The notes: generated by a model from the sequence alone, not told the origin. A stretch of DNA of 46,110 bases from Alysiella crassa DSM 2578 (GCF_000745955.1 NZ_JQKH01000012.1:1-46110), one strand, 5' to 3'; counted from the stretch's first letter, positions 26,356 through 34,655 are shown. A program made the numbers and translations.

Positions 26356-26724
26356 TTAAAATGACAACATGACCATATTTGCACAAATTTGATTGTCGGC
26401 ACTTTCAAAACAAACATAATCGTCTTTAATGCGTTTGAATTGAGCCATTTTATTATTTAAAGTCAAGGTGTTTTCAACTGCCACGCTGTTTGAATTGTAA
26501 ACGGTTTTTCGTTGCACTTCATGAACTTGATGATTGCCCAAATAAAAGATTGCAGCAGACACAACGGTTTGATTTGCACCCACTGCGGGCAAGGTCAATT
26601 CAACGCGACAGGGTATATTGTGTTGTGTGCGTGTATCGCAAGTGGTTTCGCGTACATTAAACCCATTCGCCCATACGTTTTGTGTTGCCAATAATAAAAT
26701 CGGCAAAATGGTTTGTTTTTTCAT
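26356..26724 (-). CDS. Small secreted protein, unknown family
   Basis: The 122-residue product begins MKKQTILPILLLATQNVWA, a Sec signal peptide with a likely cut after VWA. The mature part has four cysteines (ETTCDTR, IPCRVE, DYVCFE, NQICAN), consistent with two disulfides in the periplasm. The frame extends upstream through a REP, but ATG 26724 fits the signal. I do not recognise a family. Its upstream REP-containing block is nearly identical to the one before the next gene. Confidence 0.65.
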   Translation of the reverse strand: MKKQTILPILLLATQNVWANGFNVRETTCDTRTQHNIPCRVELTLPAVGANQTVVSAAIFYLGNHQVHEVQRKTVYNSNSVAVENTLTLNNKMAQFKRIKDDYVCFESADNQICANMVMLSF

Positions 26725-26744
26725 GATTTTTGCGCTTTCAGTTT

Positions 26745-26810
26745 GTAGGGTGCGTATTACGCACCGTTTTCTTTGATTTTCAATATCTTGGTGCGTGGTA
26801 CACACCCTAC
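26745..26810. repeat. Paired REP (BIME), GTAGGGTGCG family, variant a
   Basis: GTAGGGTGCGTATTACGCACC occupies 26745-26765, and the inverted partner GGTGCGTGGTACACACCCTAC occupies 26790-26810, with a short AT-rich spacer. It sits just upstream of the secreted-protein gene and is nearly identical to 27595-27661. Confidence 0.8.
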
Positions 26811-26845
26811 ATTTGGGGTGGTGGATTTTTCAGGCTGCCTGAAAA

Positions 26846-27574
26846 TCATTCATCACATTGCCCCAATAATTCTGCCAAACGTTTTTGTTTATCAAATTTG
26901 GCTTTCAAACAATGTGTGTCTTTTCGTGCGGTCAAAATGGATTGGCGCATTTGTGTTTGATAACCCTTTTGGTGCAAATAATGTTCAATGACACGTTGAT
27001 GATTATTCAATGAAAATGAACCAATTATTTTGGGAATGGTTGTGATGATGTGTAAATGTTGTTGTTGAACACTGGCTTGTGTAGGTTGTTTTGTGTGGCG
27101 CACGGTCAAAACCACAATCATATTGTCTGTTCGTGCCAAATAGTAACCGTCTGCACCTGTAATGCCGACTGCAATGCTGGCAAGTTCATGAATATTTTGC
27201 TCCTGATAAGGGCGATGTTTGGCTTGGGTCAGCCATTTGATTTGATGATGTTTGCCGTAATCGCGTAACTTTTGGCTGTCGCGCAAAACATTCTCAGATA
27301 GCCCTGATTGTACATTTGCCCAAGCCCAAAGCCATGAACGGTCGCTTTGTGCATACGAACCAATCACTTGGGCATCAAATTCTTGTTGATTAAATTGAAT
27401 TTTGCCTGTATTTAAATTTACTTGCCATTCAGGTTCGTTTCCAATTTTTTCCAATAATGTCCATTGTTTATCTGCGGCAATGCCAACATGGTTTTCCAAT
27501 AATTTGTTTGGAATGGGTAAAGCATGAACATGACACACTGCGGTTAATAATAAAGTTAAAATGATTTTTTTCAT
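26846..27574 (-). CDS. Secreted DUF6882-like protein
   Basis: The 242-residue product has a Sec signal (MKKIILTLLLTAVCHVHALP). The mature part contains FDAQVIGSYAQSDRSWLWAW followed by ANVQSG, and later ELASIAVGITGADGYYLA, a pattern I associate with DUF6882, a family of unknown function. ATG 27574 is chosen because the upstream extension to 27670 only reads through a REP. It is part of a run of four exported-protein genes on the minus strand (26356-28895). Confidence 0.65.
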   Translation of the reverse strand: MKKIILTLLLTAVCHVHALPIPNKLLENHVGIAADKQWTLLEKIGNEPEWQVNLNTGKIQFNQQEFDAQVIGSYAQSDRSWLWAWANVQSGLSENVLRDSQKLRDYGKHHQIKWLTQAKHRPYQEQNIHELASIAVGITGADGYYLARTDNMIVVLTVRHTKQPTQASVQQQHLHIITTIPKIIGSFSLNNHQRVIEHYLHQKGYQTQMRQSILTARKDTHCLKAKFDKQKRLAELLGQCDE

Positions 27575-27594
27575 GATTGCTTCACTTTCAGTTT

Positions 27595-27661
27595 GTAGGG
27601 TGCGTATTACGCACCGTTTTCTTTGATTTTTCAATATTTTGGTGCGTGGTACACACCCTAC
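27595..27661. repeat. Paired REP (BIME), GTAGGGTGCG family, variant a
   Basis: The left palindrome is 27595-27615 and the right 27641-27661. Flanks are shared with the 26745 copy: TTTCAGTTT before and CATTTGG...GGTGGATTTTTCAGGC after, making a direct repeat of about 110 bases placed before two adjacent genes. Confidence 0.8.
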
Positions 27662-27696
27662 ATTTGGCATGGTGGATTTTTCAGGCAGCCTGAAAC

Positions 27697-28233
27697 CTAT
27701 TTCGCCACCACCAAACTCAATACTTTTGCATGGCGACTGAATTTTCGTGTCAATAAAGGCAGCGTCAAATCATCGCCCACCGCGCTAAAATCGCCACCGT
27801 CCACGCGCACCGTCAGCCATTTGGCTTGGCGTGGAAATTCGGCAAATTGGCGCATTTCAATTTCGCTCATCGTGATTTGTTTCAGGCTGCCCCAGCGTTT
27901 TACCACTTCGCGCAAAGGCATTTTCGGGTGTATGCCGTCTGCCGTTTTGCAGGCTGCCGAAAAGGTTTCCAAAAAATCAATTTTGCCTGTGTCTTCATCA
28001 ATATGGGCAAGGATTTCGGTTTGGCGATTGAATTGAATGGCGGTAAATAGTGCGCCTTCCGCATCACGGGTTGCGCTGAAACGGGCTTGTGGGAATTGGC
28101 GTTTCACTTGCGACAGGGTTTGCCCGATTTTCACGCCGCCCATGCCATTGGCGTGGATTGGGCAGGATTTTGGGGCAGCCTGAACGCTGGTTGCGGCAAA
28201 TAATACAGTCAGCAAAATAATTTGTTTTTTCAT
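27697..28233 (-). CDS. Secreted protein, paralogue of the upstream lipoprotein
   Basis: The 178-residue product has a Sec signal (MKKQIILLTVLFAATSVQAA). The mature part has the pattern GGVKIGQTLSQVKRQFPQA, EGALFTAIQFN, FLETFSAACKTADGIHP and QITMSEIEMRQFAEFP. The same pattern occurs in the gene immediately upstream (28275-28895), so the two are tandem paralogues; the lipobox has been lost or gained in one. The ORF could start at 28269 through a DUS, but ATG 28233 fits the signal. The family function is unknown. Confidence 0.7.
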   Translation of the reverse strand: MKKQIILLTVLFAATSVQAAPKSCPIHANGMGGVKIGQTLSQVKRQFPQARFSATRDAEGALFTAIQFNRQTEILAHIDEDTGKIDFLETFSAACKTADGIHPKMPLREVVKRWGSLKQITMSEIEMRQFAEFPRQAKWLTVRVDGGDFSAVGDDLTLPLLTRKFSRHAKVLSLVVAK

Positions 28234-28274
28234 TATTTTTTTCACTTTCAGGCTGCCTGAAATCCACAAAAACC

Positions 28275-28895
28275 CTATTGCGCCACTTCTTCTGCTGGCA
28301 AATTCATCACCGCAATACTGTGAATTTTCGCGCCTTCCTGATAATCGGTGGTGATTTTGGGCAAATTATTATCGGTTAAATCAAATGCGCCGCTATCGTC
28401 TATGCGGAATGAGAGTTCGGGCGGTTGCTGGTCAAATTCGGCGGTTTGACGCGCTTCGGCTTCGCTCATCACAATTTGTTGTACCGCGCCGTAAATTTGT
28501 TCTGCTTTGGCAACTTCCATAAATGGGTGTACGCCCTGTTCGGTTTTGCAGGCTGCTGACGCGGTATCCAAATAGGTAATCGGGCTATTATCGGCGGCGG
28601 TGGCTTGGCTGCTGTCGGTGTAGGCGAAAATCTGAATATCGGGCGTGAGCTGAATAGACGTAAACGCAATGCCTTCATTGTCCTGCAATGATTTAATCAA
28701 GGCTTTAGGGAATTGTTGGCGCACTTGCTCAATGGTTGTACCAAGCGGTATGCCTGCAATGCTGTTGCGGTCTATTTCACATTTTATGGGGGCGGGGGCT
28801 TGGGCTGTTACGCTGGCAGCCGCAGGGGTGTCTTCGTCTTCGCTGCCACAGGCGGCAAGCAGGGTTAAAGCTAATAGGAGTGCGATTGGGCGCAT
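28275..28895 (-). CDS. Lipoprotein, paralogue of the downstream secreted protein
   Basis: The 206-residue product has the lipobox LAAC (Cys16) followed by a Ser/Glu/Asp linker. The mature domain carries AGIPLGTTIEQVRQQFPKA, EGIAFTSIQLTPDIQIFAY, YLDTASAACKTEQGVHPF and QIVMSEAEARQTAEFD, matching the neighbour at 27697. The GI-LGTTIEQV-QQFP block resembles the start of SmpA/BamE-like or copper-amine-oxidase-like small domains, but I cannot assign it. ATG 28895 follows AGAGAC. It is probably co-transcribed with its paralogue, 41 bases away. Confidence 0.7.
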   Translation of the reverse strand: MRPIALLLALTLLAACGSEDEDTPAAASVTAQAPAPIKCEIDRNSIAGIPLGTTIEQVRQQFPKALIKSLQDNEGIAFTSIQLTPDIQIFAYTDSSQATAADNSPITYLDTASAACKTEQGVHPFMEVAKAEQIYGAVQQIVMSEAEARQTAEFDQQPPELSFRIDDSGAFDLTDNNLPKITTDYQEGAKIHSIAVMNLPAEEVAQ

Positions 28896-29024
28896 ATTTG
28901 TCTCTAATATAAACGATCTTTTTTTATTTTTAGGGAATGTGTGCATTTTGGCAAGAGCTTTGTGTAAAAAAATTTAAAAATACGCAAAGAATATTGTTTT
29001 ATCAAAAAATATTCAATTTCTCCC

Positions 29025-29066
29025 AAAAAACTTCAGGCAGCCTGAAAATCAGTTTTCAGGCTGCCT
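29025..29066 (-). terminator. Inverted DUS terminator of pyrH
   Basis: Read on the minus strand, AGGCAGCCTGAAAA-CTGA-TTTTCAGGCTGCCT forms a 14-bp stem followed by a T run, about 40 bases after the pyrH stop. The rest of the 209-base gap to the lipoprotein gene is AT-rich and holds that gene's promoter region. Confidence 0.85.
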
Positions 29067-29104
29067 AAATAATTTCAATTATTCAAATAATATAAATTAT
29101 TCAA

Positions 29105-29818
29105 TTAATTATGAACTAAAGTACCTTCGTCTTCGCCCAGCACCACGCGTTTGAGCGCACCTGTTTTGGAAATGCCAAACACCACAATCGGCAAATCGCG
29201 TTCACGGCACAAGGTAAACGCGGTCGCGTCCATCACTTTTAAATTTTTCTCAATGGCTTCATTAAAGGTAACGCTTTGATAACGCATGGCATTGGGGTCT
29301 TTTTTCGGGTCGGCGGTGTAAATGCCGTCCACATTGGTGGCTTTGAGCATCACATCACACGCCATTTCCGCACCACGCAACGCCGCCGCCGTGTCGGTCG
29401 TGAAAAACGGGTTGCCCGTACCCGCCGCAAAAATCACAATTTTGCCTTCTTCCAAATACTGAATGGCTTTCGGGCGCACATACATTTCGGCAATTTGCTG
29501 CATGGACAAAGCGGATTGCACCCGCGCCGTTGCGCCCATGCTTTCCAACGCTTCTTTGAGTGCCAAGGCGTTCATCACAGTCGCCAACATGCCCATATAA
29601 TCGGCGGTGGCTCTGTCCATATCGCCAGCTTGCGCCGACACACCACGGAAAATATTGCCGCCGCCCACCACAATCGCCACTTCCACGCCTAAATCAGATA
29701 CTTCCTTGATTTGTTGCACTGTTTCTTTAATGGTTTCGCGGTTAATGCCAAAAGGGTCATTGCCCATCAAAGATTCGCCAGATAATTTCAGCAAAATGCG
29801 TTTGTATTTCAGTGCCAT
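29105..29818 (-). CDS. pyrH: UMP kinase
   Basis: PyrH phosphorylates UMP to UDP, the entry to pyrimidine triphosphate synthesis. The 237-residue product shows [13 protein letters not shown] at the N-terminus, [10 protein letters not shown], the adenine/UMP site [19 protein letters not shown] and [25 protein letters not shown] lies 9 bases before ATG 29818; the upstream extension to 29854 has no family similarity. In many proteobacteria pyrH lies between tsf and frr; here neither flanks it. Confidence 0.97.
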   Translation of the reverse strand: MALKYKRILLKLSGESLMGNDPFGINRETIKETVQQIKEVSDLGVEVAIVVGGGNIFRGVSAQAGDMDRATADYMGMLATVMNALALKEALESMGATARVQSALSMQQIAEMYVRPKAIQYLEEGKIVIFAAGTGNPFFTTDTAAALRGAEMACDVMLKATNVDGIYTADPKKDPNAMRYQSVTFNEAIEKNLKVMDATAFTLCRERDLPIVVFGISKTGALKRVVLGEDEGTLVHN

Positions 29819-29929
29819 TTCTTTTTTTCCTGTAAAACGATGAAAACGGCGCAATTATACGCGTTTTTGCCGCACATTTGAGTGATTTACACAACAGTTT
29901 ATTGTATTCAATCAAAATAAACTTGCTTT

Positions 29930-30565
29930 TCAGGCAGCCTGCAAAAACGCGTCCACCGCCGCCGCATTTGCCAAAATCAACGCGCCCGCCGCCGCCATTT
30001 CCGCCCACGCCGCCGCCACCGTGTCCGCCGCCATGCCACGACACGCCGCCTGATTCACCACCACACACCAATCGCCGCCACGCAATAATTGTAAAACCGT
30101 TGATTTAACACAATAATCAGTCGCCAAACCGCCCACCAACACCGTCCGCGCCCTACGCGCCTGCAACCATTCCAACAAGCCCGTACTCAAACGCTCTTGC
30201 ACATCGTGAAAACACGCGCCATAAGGGTGTAATTCGGGCGACACGCCTTTCCACACGCAGAAATCGTAATCCGTTTCGGCAGGCAAATTATCCAATAATT
30301 CAAATCCATACGTTCCCACCATAGCGTGCGCCACCCATTTTTCAGGCGCGTTCACCAAACCTGTGGGCTGCAAAATCTCGTGGCGATGGGCGCACAACCA
30401 CGCGGCGTGTGGCGAATGCGCGTCTTTGGTCATCACACGCAAATCCGCCAAAGCGGCTTGTGCGTTGAGTTCCGCCACAATTTCATCGCCGCCAATAATG
30501 GGCAATTCATCGGGACAAAGTGGCGTAAAGGTTTTTTGAGCATCTACATCAATGGAAACAATCAT
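29930..30565 (-). CDS. pncA: Nicotinamidase (PncA-like, isochorismatase fold)
   Basis: PncA deamidates nicotinamide to nicotinate in NAD salvage. The 211-residue product has the catalytic Asp in DVDAQKTFTPL, metal-binding Asp/His residues in TKDAHSPHAAWLCAHRHE, and the nucleophile cysteine in LVGGLATDYCVKSTVLQL. AGGAAA precedes ATG 30565. The stop codon is provided by a DUS-like sequence: the last residues QAA and the TGA are read from CAGGCTGCCTGA. A related cysteine hydrolase with another amide substrate is possible but less likely given GLATDYCVK. Confidence 0.88.
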   Translation of the reverse strand: MIVSIDVDAQKTFTPLCPDELPIIGGDEIVAELNAQAALADLRVMTKDAHSPHAAWLCAHRHEILQPTGLVNAPEKWVAHAMVGTYGFELLDNLPAETDYDFCVWKGVSPELHPYGACFHDVQERLSTGLLEWLQARRARTVLVGGLATDYCVKSTVLQLLRGGDWCVVVNQAACRGMAADTVAAAWAEMAAAGALILANAAAVDAFLQAA

Positions 30566-30676
30566 TTATTTTCCTTTCACAAATATTCAGGCAGCCTGAA
30601 ACCATATTCCCCTTATACCGCAAATCGCCCAATCTCGCTACAATCTCATTTCCCCCAAATCCAAATTCTCCCACCC

Positions 30677-32218
30677 ATGCGCCGCCATTTATCCACACTC
30701 GCCATCTGCTTTATTCCGCTAACGTTTCTCGCCATCACCATTATTGCGCCGCTTCATGCCATGCTGCGTTATGACGACACCAGCCCACTGTGGCGCGAAA
30801 TTTTAAGCGACCCGTATTATCAACACCGTTTAGGGTGGACGATTTTTCAGGCTGCCTTCACCAGCGTGTCCACCCTATTGCTCGCGCTACCCATCGGCTG
30901 GAGCTTGGCGCGATTGCAATTTTTCGGGCGCAATCTGATTCAAAAACTGATGATGTTGCCCTTTATCATGCCCACGCTGGTGGCGGGTGTGGGCGTGCTT
31001 GCCCTATTTGGCGAACACGGCGTACTCTGGCAAGGTTGGCAAGATACACCTTATTTATTGATTTACGGCAATATTTTTTTCAATTTACCCGTTGCCGTAC
31101 TCGCCGCCCAACACGGCTATCAATCCGTCCCCGCCTACCAACTCGCCGCCGCCCAAACATTCGGCGCAAACGCATGGCAACGATTTTATCTCATTGAATT
31201 GCCTGCCCTAAAAAACTGGCTGATTGGCGCAGGCTGCCTGATTTTTCTGTACTGTTTTTCAGGCTTTGGGCTGGCACTTTTGCTGGGCGGGCAACGCTAC
31301 GCTACCGTAGAAGTGGAAATTTACCAACTCATCGCCTACGAATTGGACATGAGCCGTGCTGCCGTTTTGGTGTGGCTGGTGCTGGGCGTAACGGCTTTGG
31401 CGGGCGGCGCGAGCGCGTGGTTGGGTCGCCGCCATTTGGTTGGCAAACCCATTTTCAGGCAGCCTGAAACGCCACACGGCGCGGCACAATACGCCATCTT
31501 ATTCATTTCAATAATTTTATTAACACTATTTTGTGCCTTACCCTTGCTGGCGGTCGCATTTCAGGCTGCCCAATTTAGTCGCCATATTGGGACAATTTTC
31601 AGCGCAAACGAAACCTTATTCGCCTTAAAAAACACATTAACATTCACAGGTTTAACTCTAATCGCCGCCACCTTACTGGGTTTTACCCACGCGGCGATGG
31701 CGCGGCGCGTGGCGTGGTTGCGCGGCATGACTTTTTTACCGTTTATGATTTCGCCTGTGTGTTTGGCGTTTGGCGTGTTACTCGTCTATCCTGATTGGAC
31801 AGACAGTTTAATCATGCTGATTGCGCTTTACACCCTAATCGCCTATCCCTTTGTAACCAAAGATATTTTAGCCACATGGGACACGCTGCCCAGCCACTAC
31901 CCACAAGCCGCCCGAATGCTGGGCGCAAGCCCAATTCAGGCAGCCTGCAAAATCATGTTTCCCCTATTGCGCCCTGCGTGGCGGCGTGGTTTGAGTTTGG
32001 CAGCCGCCACCTGTATCGGCGAATTTGCCGCCAGCCTATTTTTATCGCGCCCCGAATGGACAACGCTCACCACCCTGATTTACCAAAAACTCGGCAAAAT
32101 CGGTGCAGAAAATTATCAACATGCGATTGTTTTAACGGGATTATTAATGGGCTTGGCGGTAGGGGTGTTTTTATTATTGGGGAATGGGTATGGCGGGCAA
32201 AATAAGGGGACAGAATAA
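30677..32218 (+). CDS. ABC transporter permease, fused two-domain (ThiP/FbpB type)
   Basis: The 513-residue product contains two BPD_transp_1 permease halves in one chain, each with about six transmembrane helices. Each half ends with an EAA loop that contacts the ATPase: QTFGANAWQRFYLIELPAL and RMLGASPIQAACKIMFPLLR. Fused permeases of this kind import thiamine (ThiP) or ferric iron (FbpB); the size and GEFAASLFLSRPEWTTL near the end resemble ThiP. Neither a binding protein nor an ATPase is adjacent, and I see no TPP riboswitch upstream, so the substrate is open. The linker between the halves contains an in-frame DUS (FRQPE). ATG 30677 lacks a Shine-Dalgarno; the open frame reaches back to 30326 but only antisense to pncA. 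Confidence 0.85.
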   Translation: MRRHLSTLAICFIPLTFLAITIIAPLHAMLRYDDTSPLWREILSDPYYQHRLGWTIFQAAFTSVSTLLLALPIGWSLARLQFFGRNLIQKLMMLPFIMPTLVAGVGVLALFGEHGVLWQGWQDTPYLLIYGNIFFNLPVAVLAAQHGYQSVPAYQLAAAQTFGANAWQRFYLIELPALKNWLIGAGCLIFLYCFSGFGLALLLGGQRYATVEVEIYQLIAYELDMSRAAVLVWLVLGVTALAGGASAWLGRRHLVGKPIFRQPETPHGAAQYAILFISIILLTLFCALPLLAVAFQAAQFSRHIGTIFSANETLFALKNTLTFTGLTLIAATLLGFTHAAMARRVAWLRGMTFLPFMISPVCLAFGVLLVYPDWTDSLIMLIALYTLIAYPFVTKDILATWDTLPSHYPQAARMLGASPIQAACKIMFPLLRPAWRRGLSLAAATCIGEFAASLFLSRPEWTTLTTLIYQKLGKIGAENYQHAIVLTGLLMGLAVGVFLLLGNGYGGQNKGTE

Positions 32219-32219
32219 A

Positions 32220-32268
32220 ATCAGGCAGCCTGAAAAGCGAGATTTCTCCACTTTTCAGGCTGCCTGAT
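32220..32268 (+). terminator. Inverted DUS terminator
   Basis: ATCAGGCAGCCTGAAAAG and CTTTTCAGGCTGCCTGAT form a perfect 18-bp stem followed by a T run (32271-32276), directly after the permease stop codon. Confidence 0.9.
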
Positions 32269-32308
32269 TATTTTTTAATTTTGAATTCAGTATACGACAA
32301 AAATCACA

Positions 32309-32385
32309 GTAGGGTGCGCCATGCGCACCAAATATGCCAGAATACTTAAATTATTCAGCCGCTTGGTGCGCACGGCGCACCCTAC
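32309..32385. repeat. Paired REP (BIME), GTAGGGTGCGC family
   Basis: The left palindrome is 32309-32329 (GTAGGGTGCGCC, ATGCGCACC) and the right one 32365-32385, inverted. Outside them TATACGACAA and TTGTCGTGTA form an additional inverted pair, so the BIME seems embedded in a larger decayed element. It lies between the convergent permease and symporter genes. Confidence 0.85.
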
Positions 32386-32432
32386 ATTTTGGGTGTTTGT
32401 AAAATTGTCGTGTACTAAAAATTTTGAATAAT

Positions 32433-33389
32433 TTAATTCTGCCCTTTGCGCTTATCCCACCACGCAAACAGATTCCCCAACACAGTCCCCGACACCGAAT
32501 GCCAAATACACGCCACCGCCGTTGCCACTGCCGATTCCGCGTTGGTTGGGAAAAATTTCGCGCTCAAACCCGTTGCCAAACCTGCGTTTTGTACGCCGAC
32601 TTCAATTGCCATCGTGCGTTTTTTCGCCGTGTTCATGCCACACAACGCACCTGCATAGTAACCCAAGAAATAACCGCCAATATTGTGCGCCGCAATCGCC
32701 GCCACCATCACCACAGCCGATTCCATAAAACGATGTCCATGCACCGCCGCCACGCCACCCACAATGCACGCAAACGCCAATACCGCCACCGCAGGCATCA
32801 CGCTACGCACATCTTTAAACCACGCTTTTTTGTCCAGCAACATATTGGCACCCGAACCCAAAACCACAGGCAATAAAGTTACCAACAGCATAAATTTAAA
32901 CATGCCCCAGCCGTCCATTTCCACCGTTTGTCCGACCAAAACGGTCATCCACAATGGGGTCATCACAGGGGCTAAAATGGTGGAAACCGTAGTCATGCCC
33001 ACCGAAAACGCCACATCGCCCTTTGCCAAAAAACTCATAATATTAGACGACACACCCCCAGGACAAGAACCCACCAACACCAAACCCAAAATCAGCCCGT
33101 CCGACAAATTCAAACCTTTGCCAATCGCAATCGCCAAAAGCGGCATAATCGTGTATTGCGCCACCGCTCCGATAAAAATATCCAAAGGACGTTGTGCCAA
33201 AATGCGGTAATCGTCCTTACCCAAAGTCATGCCCATGCCGAGCATAATCAAGCCCAACACCAGCACTTGCACATCGCCTTTGACCCATGAAAAGGTTGCG
33301 GGTTCAATCATGGCAATCACCGCCGCCAAAATAATCACGCCTGCGGTAAAACGGGTTAATTGCTGGCTAATTTGAATGAAGAAAGACAT
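32433..33389 (-). CDS. Bile acid:sodium symporter family protein (ASBT-like)
   Basis: The 318-residue, ten-helix product belongs to the BASS family, whose structurally studied member ASBT comes from Neisseria meningitidis. Motifs shared with that protein are LGLIMLGMGMTL, LVGSCPGGVSSNIMSFLAKGDVAFSV (sodium-binding crossover) and EVGVQNAGLA. The physiological substrate of bacterial members is probably not bile acid; pantoate-like or other organic anions have been discussed. The ATG follows AAGGGTAAC. The gene is monocistronic. Confidence 0.9.
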   Translation of the reverse strand: MSFFIQISQQLTRFTAGVIILAAVIAMIEPATFSWVKGDVQVLVLGLIMLGMGMTLGKDDYRILAQRPLDIFIGAVAQYTIMPLLAIAIGKGLNLSDGLILGLVLVGSCPGGVSSNIMSFLAKGDVAFSVGMTTVSTILAPVMTPLWMTVLVGQTVEMDGWGMFKFMLLVTLLPVVLGSGANMLLDKKAWFKDVRSVMPAVAVLAFACIVGGVAAVHGHRFMESAVVMVAAIAAHNIGGYFLGYYAGALCGMNTAKKRTMAIEVGVQNAGLATGLSAKFFPTNAESAVATAVACIWHSVSGTVLGNLFAWWDKRKGQN

Positions 33390-33535
33390 TTTGTTACCCT
33401 TTCATGATGATTATCAAAAACGGGTTTTATCATAACGTATTTTTACTTATTTTAAAATAAGGTAACAAAAAATGAGTTAATGAGTTCAGGCAGCCTGAAA
33501 ACACATTCATCATCATGTAAACAAGGTTTAAGCCC

Positions 33536-34162
33536 ATGCTCACGCCCACACATTGCGATTTATTCAAGCAACCCTTTTTCCAATTTGCCCAATTAAAACA
33601 ATACTGCCCTGAACGCATAGCACCCCTAAAATCCGCCTACAAAAACGCATGGCAAGATTGGCGCGATGAGATTGTTCAGGCAGCCTGCGAATTGGGCGAA
33701 CCCTTCGCACCGCCACACATTGAACGCTGGTGCAATGGCTGGCAAGTTCGCGCCCATTTTTTCGCCTATTTCAAATACGCCCAATATGACAATTCGGCAG
33801 CGATTTTATCGGTTCTGCTCAACCGCCGCCGTTTGACAGTATCATTGGACTGGCACGCGTATCGCGCCAATCGTTCGGCATACAGTTTGGCGCAATACAA
33901 TCAATGGCTTGATATTTTAGACATACCCACTTGGGGCGATTTTGACATTTGGCATGGCAATGACGATGAATATGCCGATTATCCGCAACTCGCCACGCTG
34001 CCTGAAAACGGCTTGAATTTGCGCGACCCAAACGATTTTTTCTGTATCGGCAAACATTTGGCACGCGATGATTTGGCAAACCACAATAGCCTTGAATTTA
34101 TTGTGGCAACAATCAGGCAATTATTGCCTTTGTATGAGCAAATTCACATTCAGGCTGCCTGA
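33536..34162 (+). CDS. Conserved protein resembling the HI_0552 family
   Basis: The 208-residue soluble product begins MLTPTHCDLFKQPFFQFAQL and contains WCNGWQVRAHFFAYFKYAQY and a C-terminal FFCIGKHLARDDL, which I associate with the Haemophilus HI_0552-like family of unknown function. A catalytic motif is not evident. The last residues QAA and the TGA stop are read from a DUS (CAGGCTGCCTGA), so uptake-sequence acquisition has defined the present C-terminus. It stands alone upstream of an AT-rich membrane-protein gene. Confidence 0.65.
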   Translation: MLTPTHCDLFKQPFFQFAQLKQYCPERIAPLKSAYKNAWQDWRDEIVQAACELGEPFAPPHIERWCNGWQVRAHFFAYFKYAQYDNSAAILSVLLNRRRLTVSLDWHAYRANRSAYSLAQYNQWLDILDIPTWGDFDIWHGNDDEYADYPQLATLPENGLNLRDPNDFFCIGKHLARDDLANHNSLEFIVATIRQLLPLYEQIHIQAA

Positions 34163-34181
34163 ATGTGTCGCAATCAGCCTA

Positions 34182-34205
34182 AGTTGGCTTTCCGAACCTA
34201 CCTAC
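34182..34205 (-). repeat. Degenerate half REP sharing ACCTACGCTTGCTG
   Basis: GTAGGTTCGG followed by AAAGCCAACT on the minus strand can form a weak stem. The adjacent ACCTACGCTTGCTG is identical to that at about 22203. It is interpreted as a worn repeat. Confidence 0.35.
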
Positions 34206-34247
34206 GCTTGCTGCGTTTGCTATTATCTTAAAAATATAAAGAAAATC

Positions 34248-34655
34248 ATGGAAAAATATGAATATATTTTTATAAATGATAAAAATATTGATACAAAGTT
34301 AGAAAATCCATATGAATTATGGAAAAAAAGAATTTGTATTGCCATAACTACTATTTTAATTACTATGGTTTTTTTTGGTATGATTATTGTGAATTGGTTA
34401 CCTGACTATTTAGCCGAACAATATGCCAAAGAAAAACTTAATATTAAAACAGGTTGTTTATATCAAATTAATACTGGCATAAGAAATAATGTCGCATTTA
34501 AAATAGAAGACGCCACATTATATACATATTATATTCAAATACCTAATACCAAAAATAAAGAACTCCCCCATTTGGAACCAAATAAATGCTTTACTGTTCA
34601 ATACATAGAAGTAGATTTAATCATCTACAAAAAAAACTATGTTTATAATTTTTAA
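34248..34655 (+). CDS. Small single-pass membrane protein, unknown
   Basis: The 135-residue product has a short charged cytosolic start, one transmembrane helix (about residues 28-50: ICIAITTILITMVFFGMIIV) and an extracytoplasmic domain with two cysteines (TGCLYQ, NKCFTV). I do not recognise it. Codon use is strongly AT-biased relative to neighbours and no DUS occurs inside, suggesting recent acquisition. The Shine-Dalgarno is weak. A GTAG-family BIME follows directly. Confidence 0.65.
   Translation: MEKYEYIFINDKNIDTKLENPYELWKKRICIAITTILITMVFFGMIIVNWLPDYLAEQYAKEKLNIKTGCLYQINTGIRNNVAFKIEDATLYTYYIQIPNTKNKELPHLEPNKCFTVQYIEVDLIIYKKNYVYNF

Noticed and set aside
30326-30676. N-terminal extension of the ABC permease
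   Set aside because: The extension is antisense to the pncA-like gene and shows no transporter similarity; the first helix starts after ATG 30677.
30566-30676. TPP riboswitch before the ThiP-like gene
   Set aside because: The 111-base gap lacks the conserved thi-box core and is too short for the aptamer plus expression platform.
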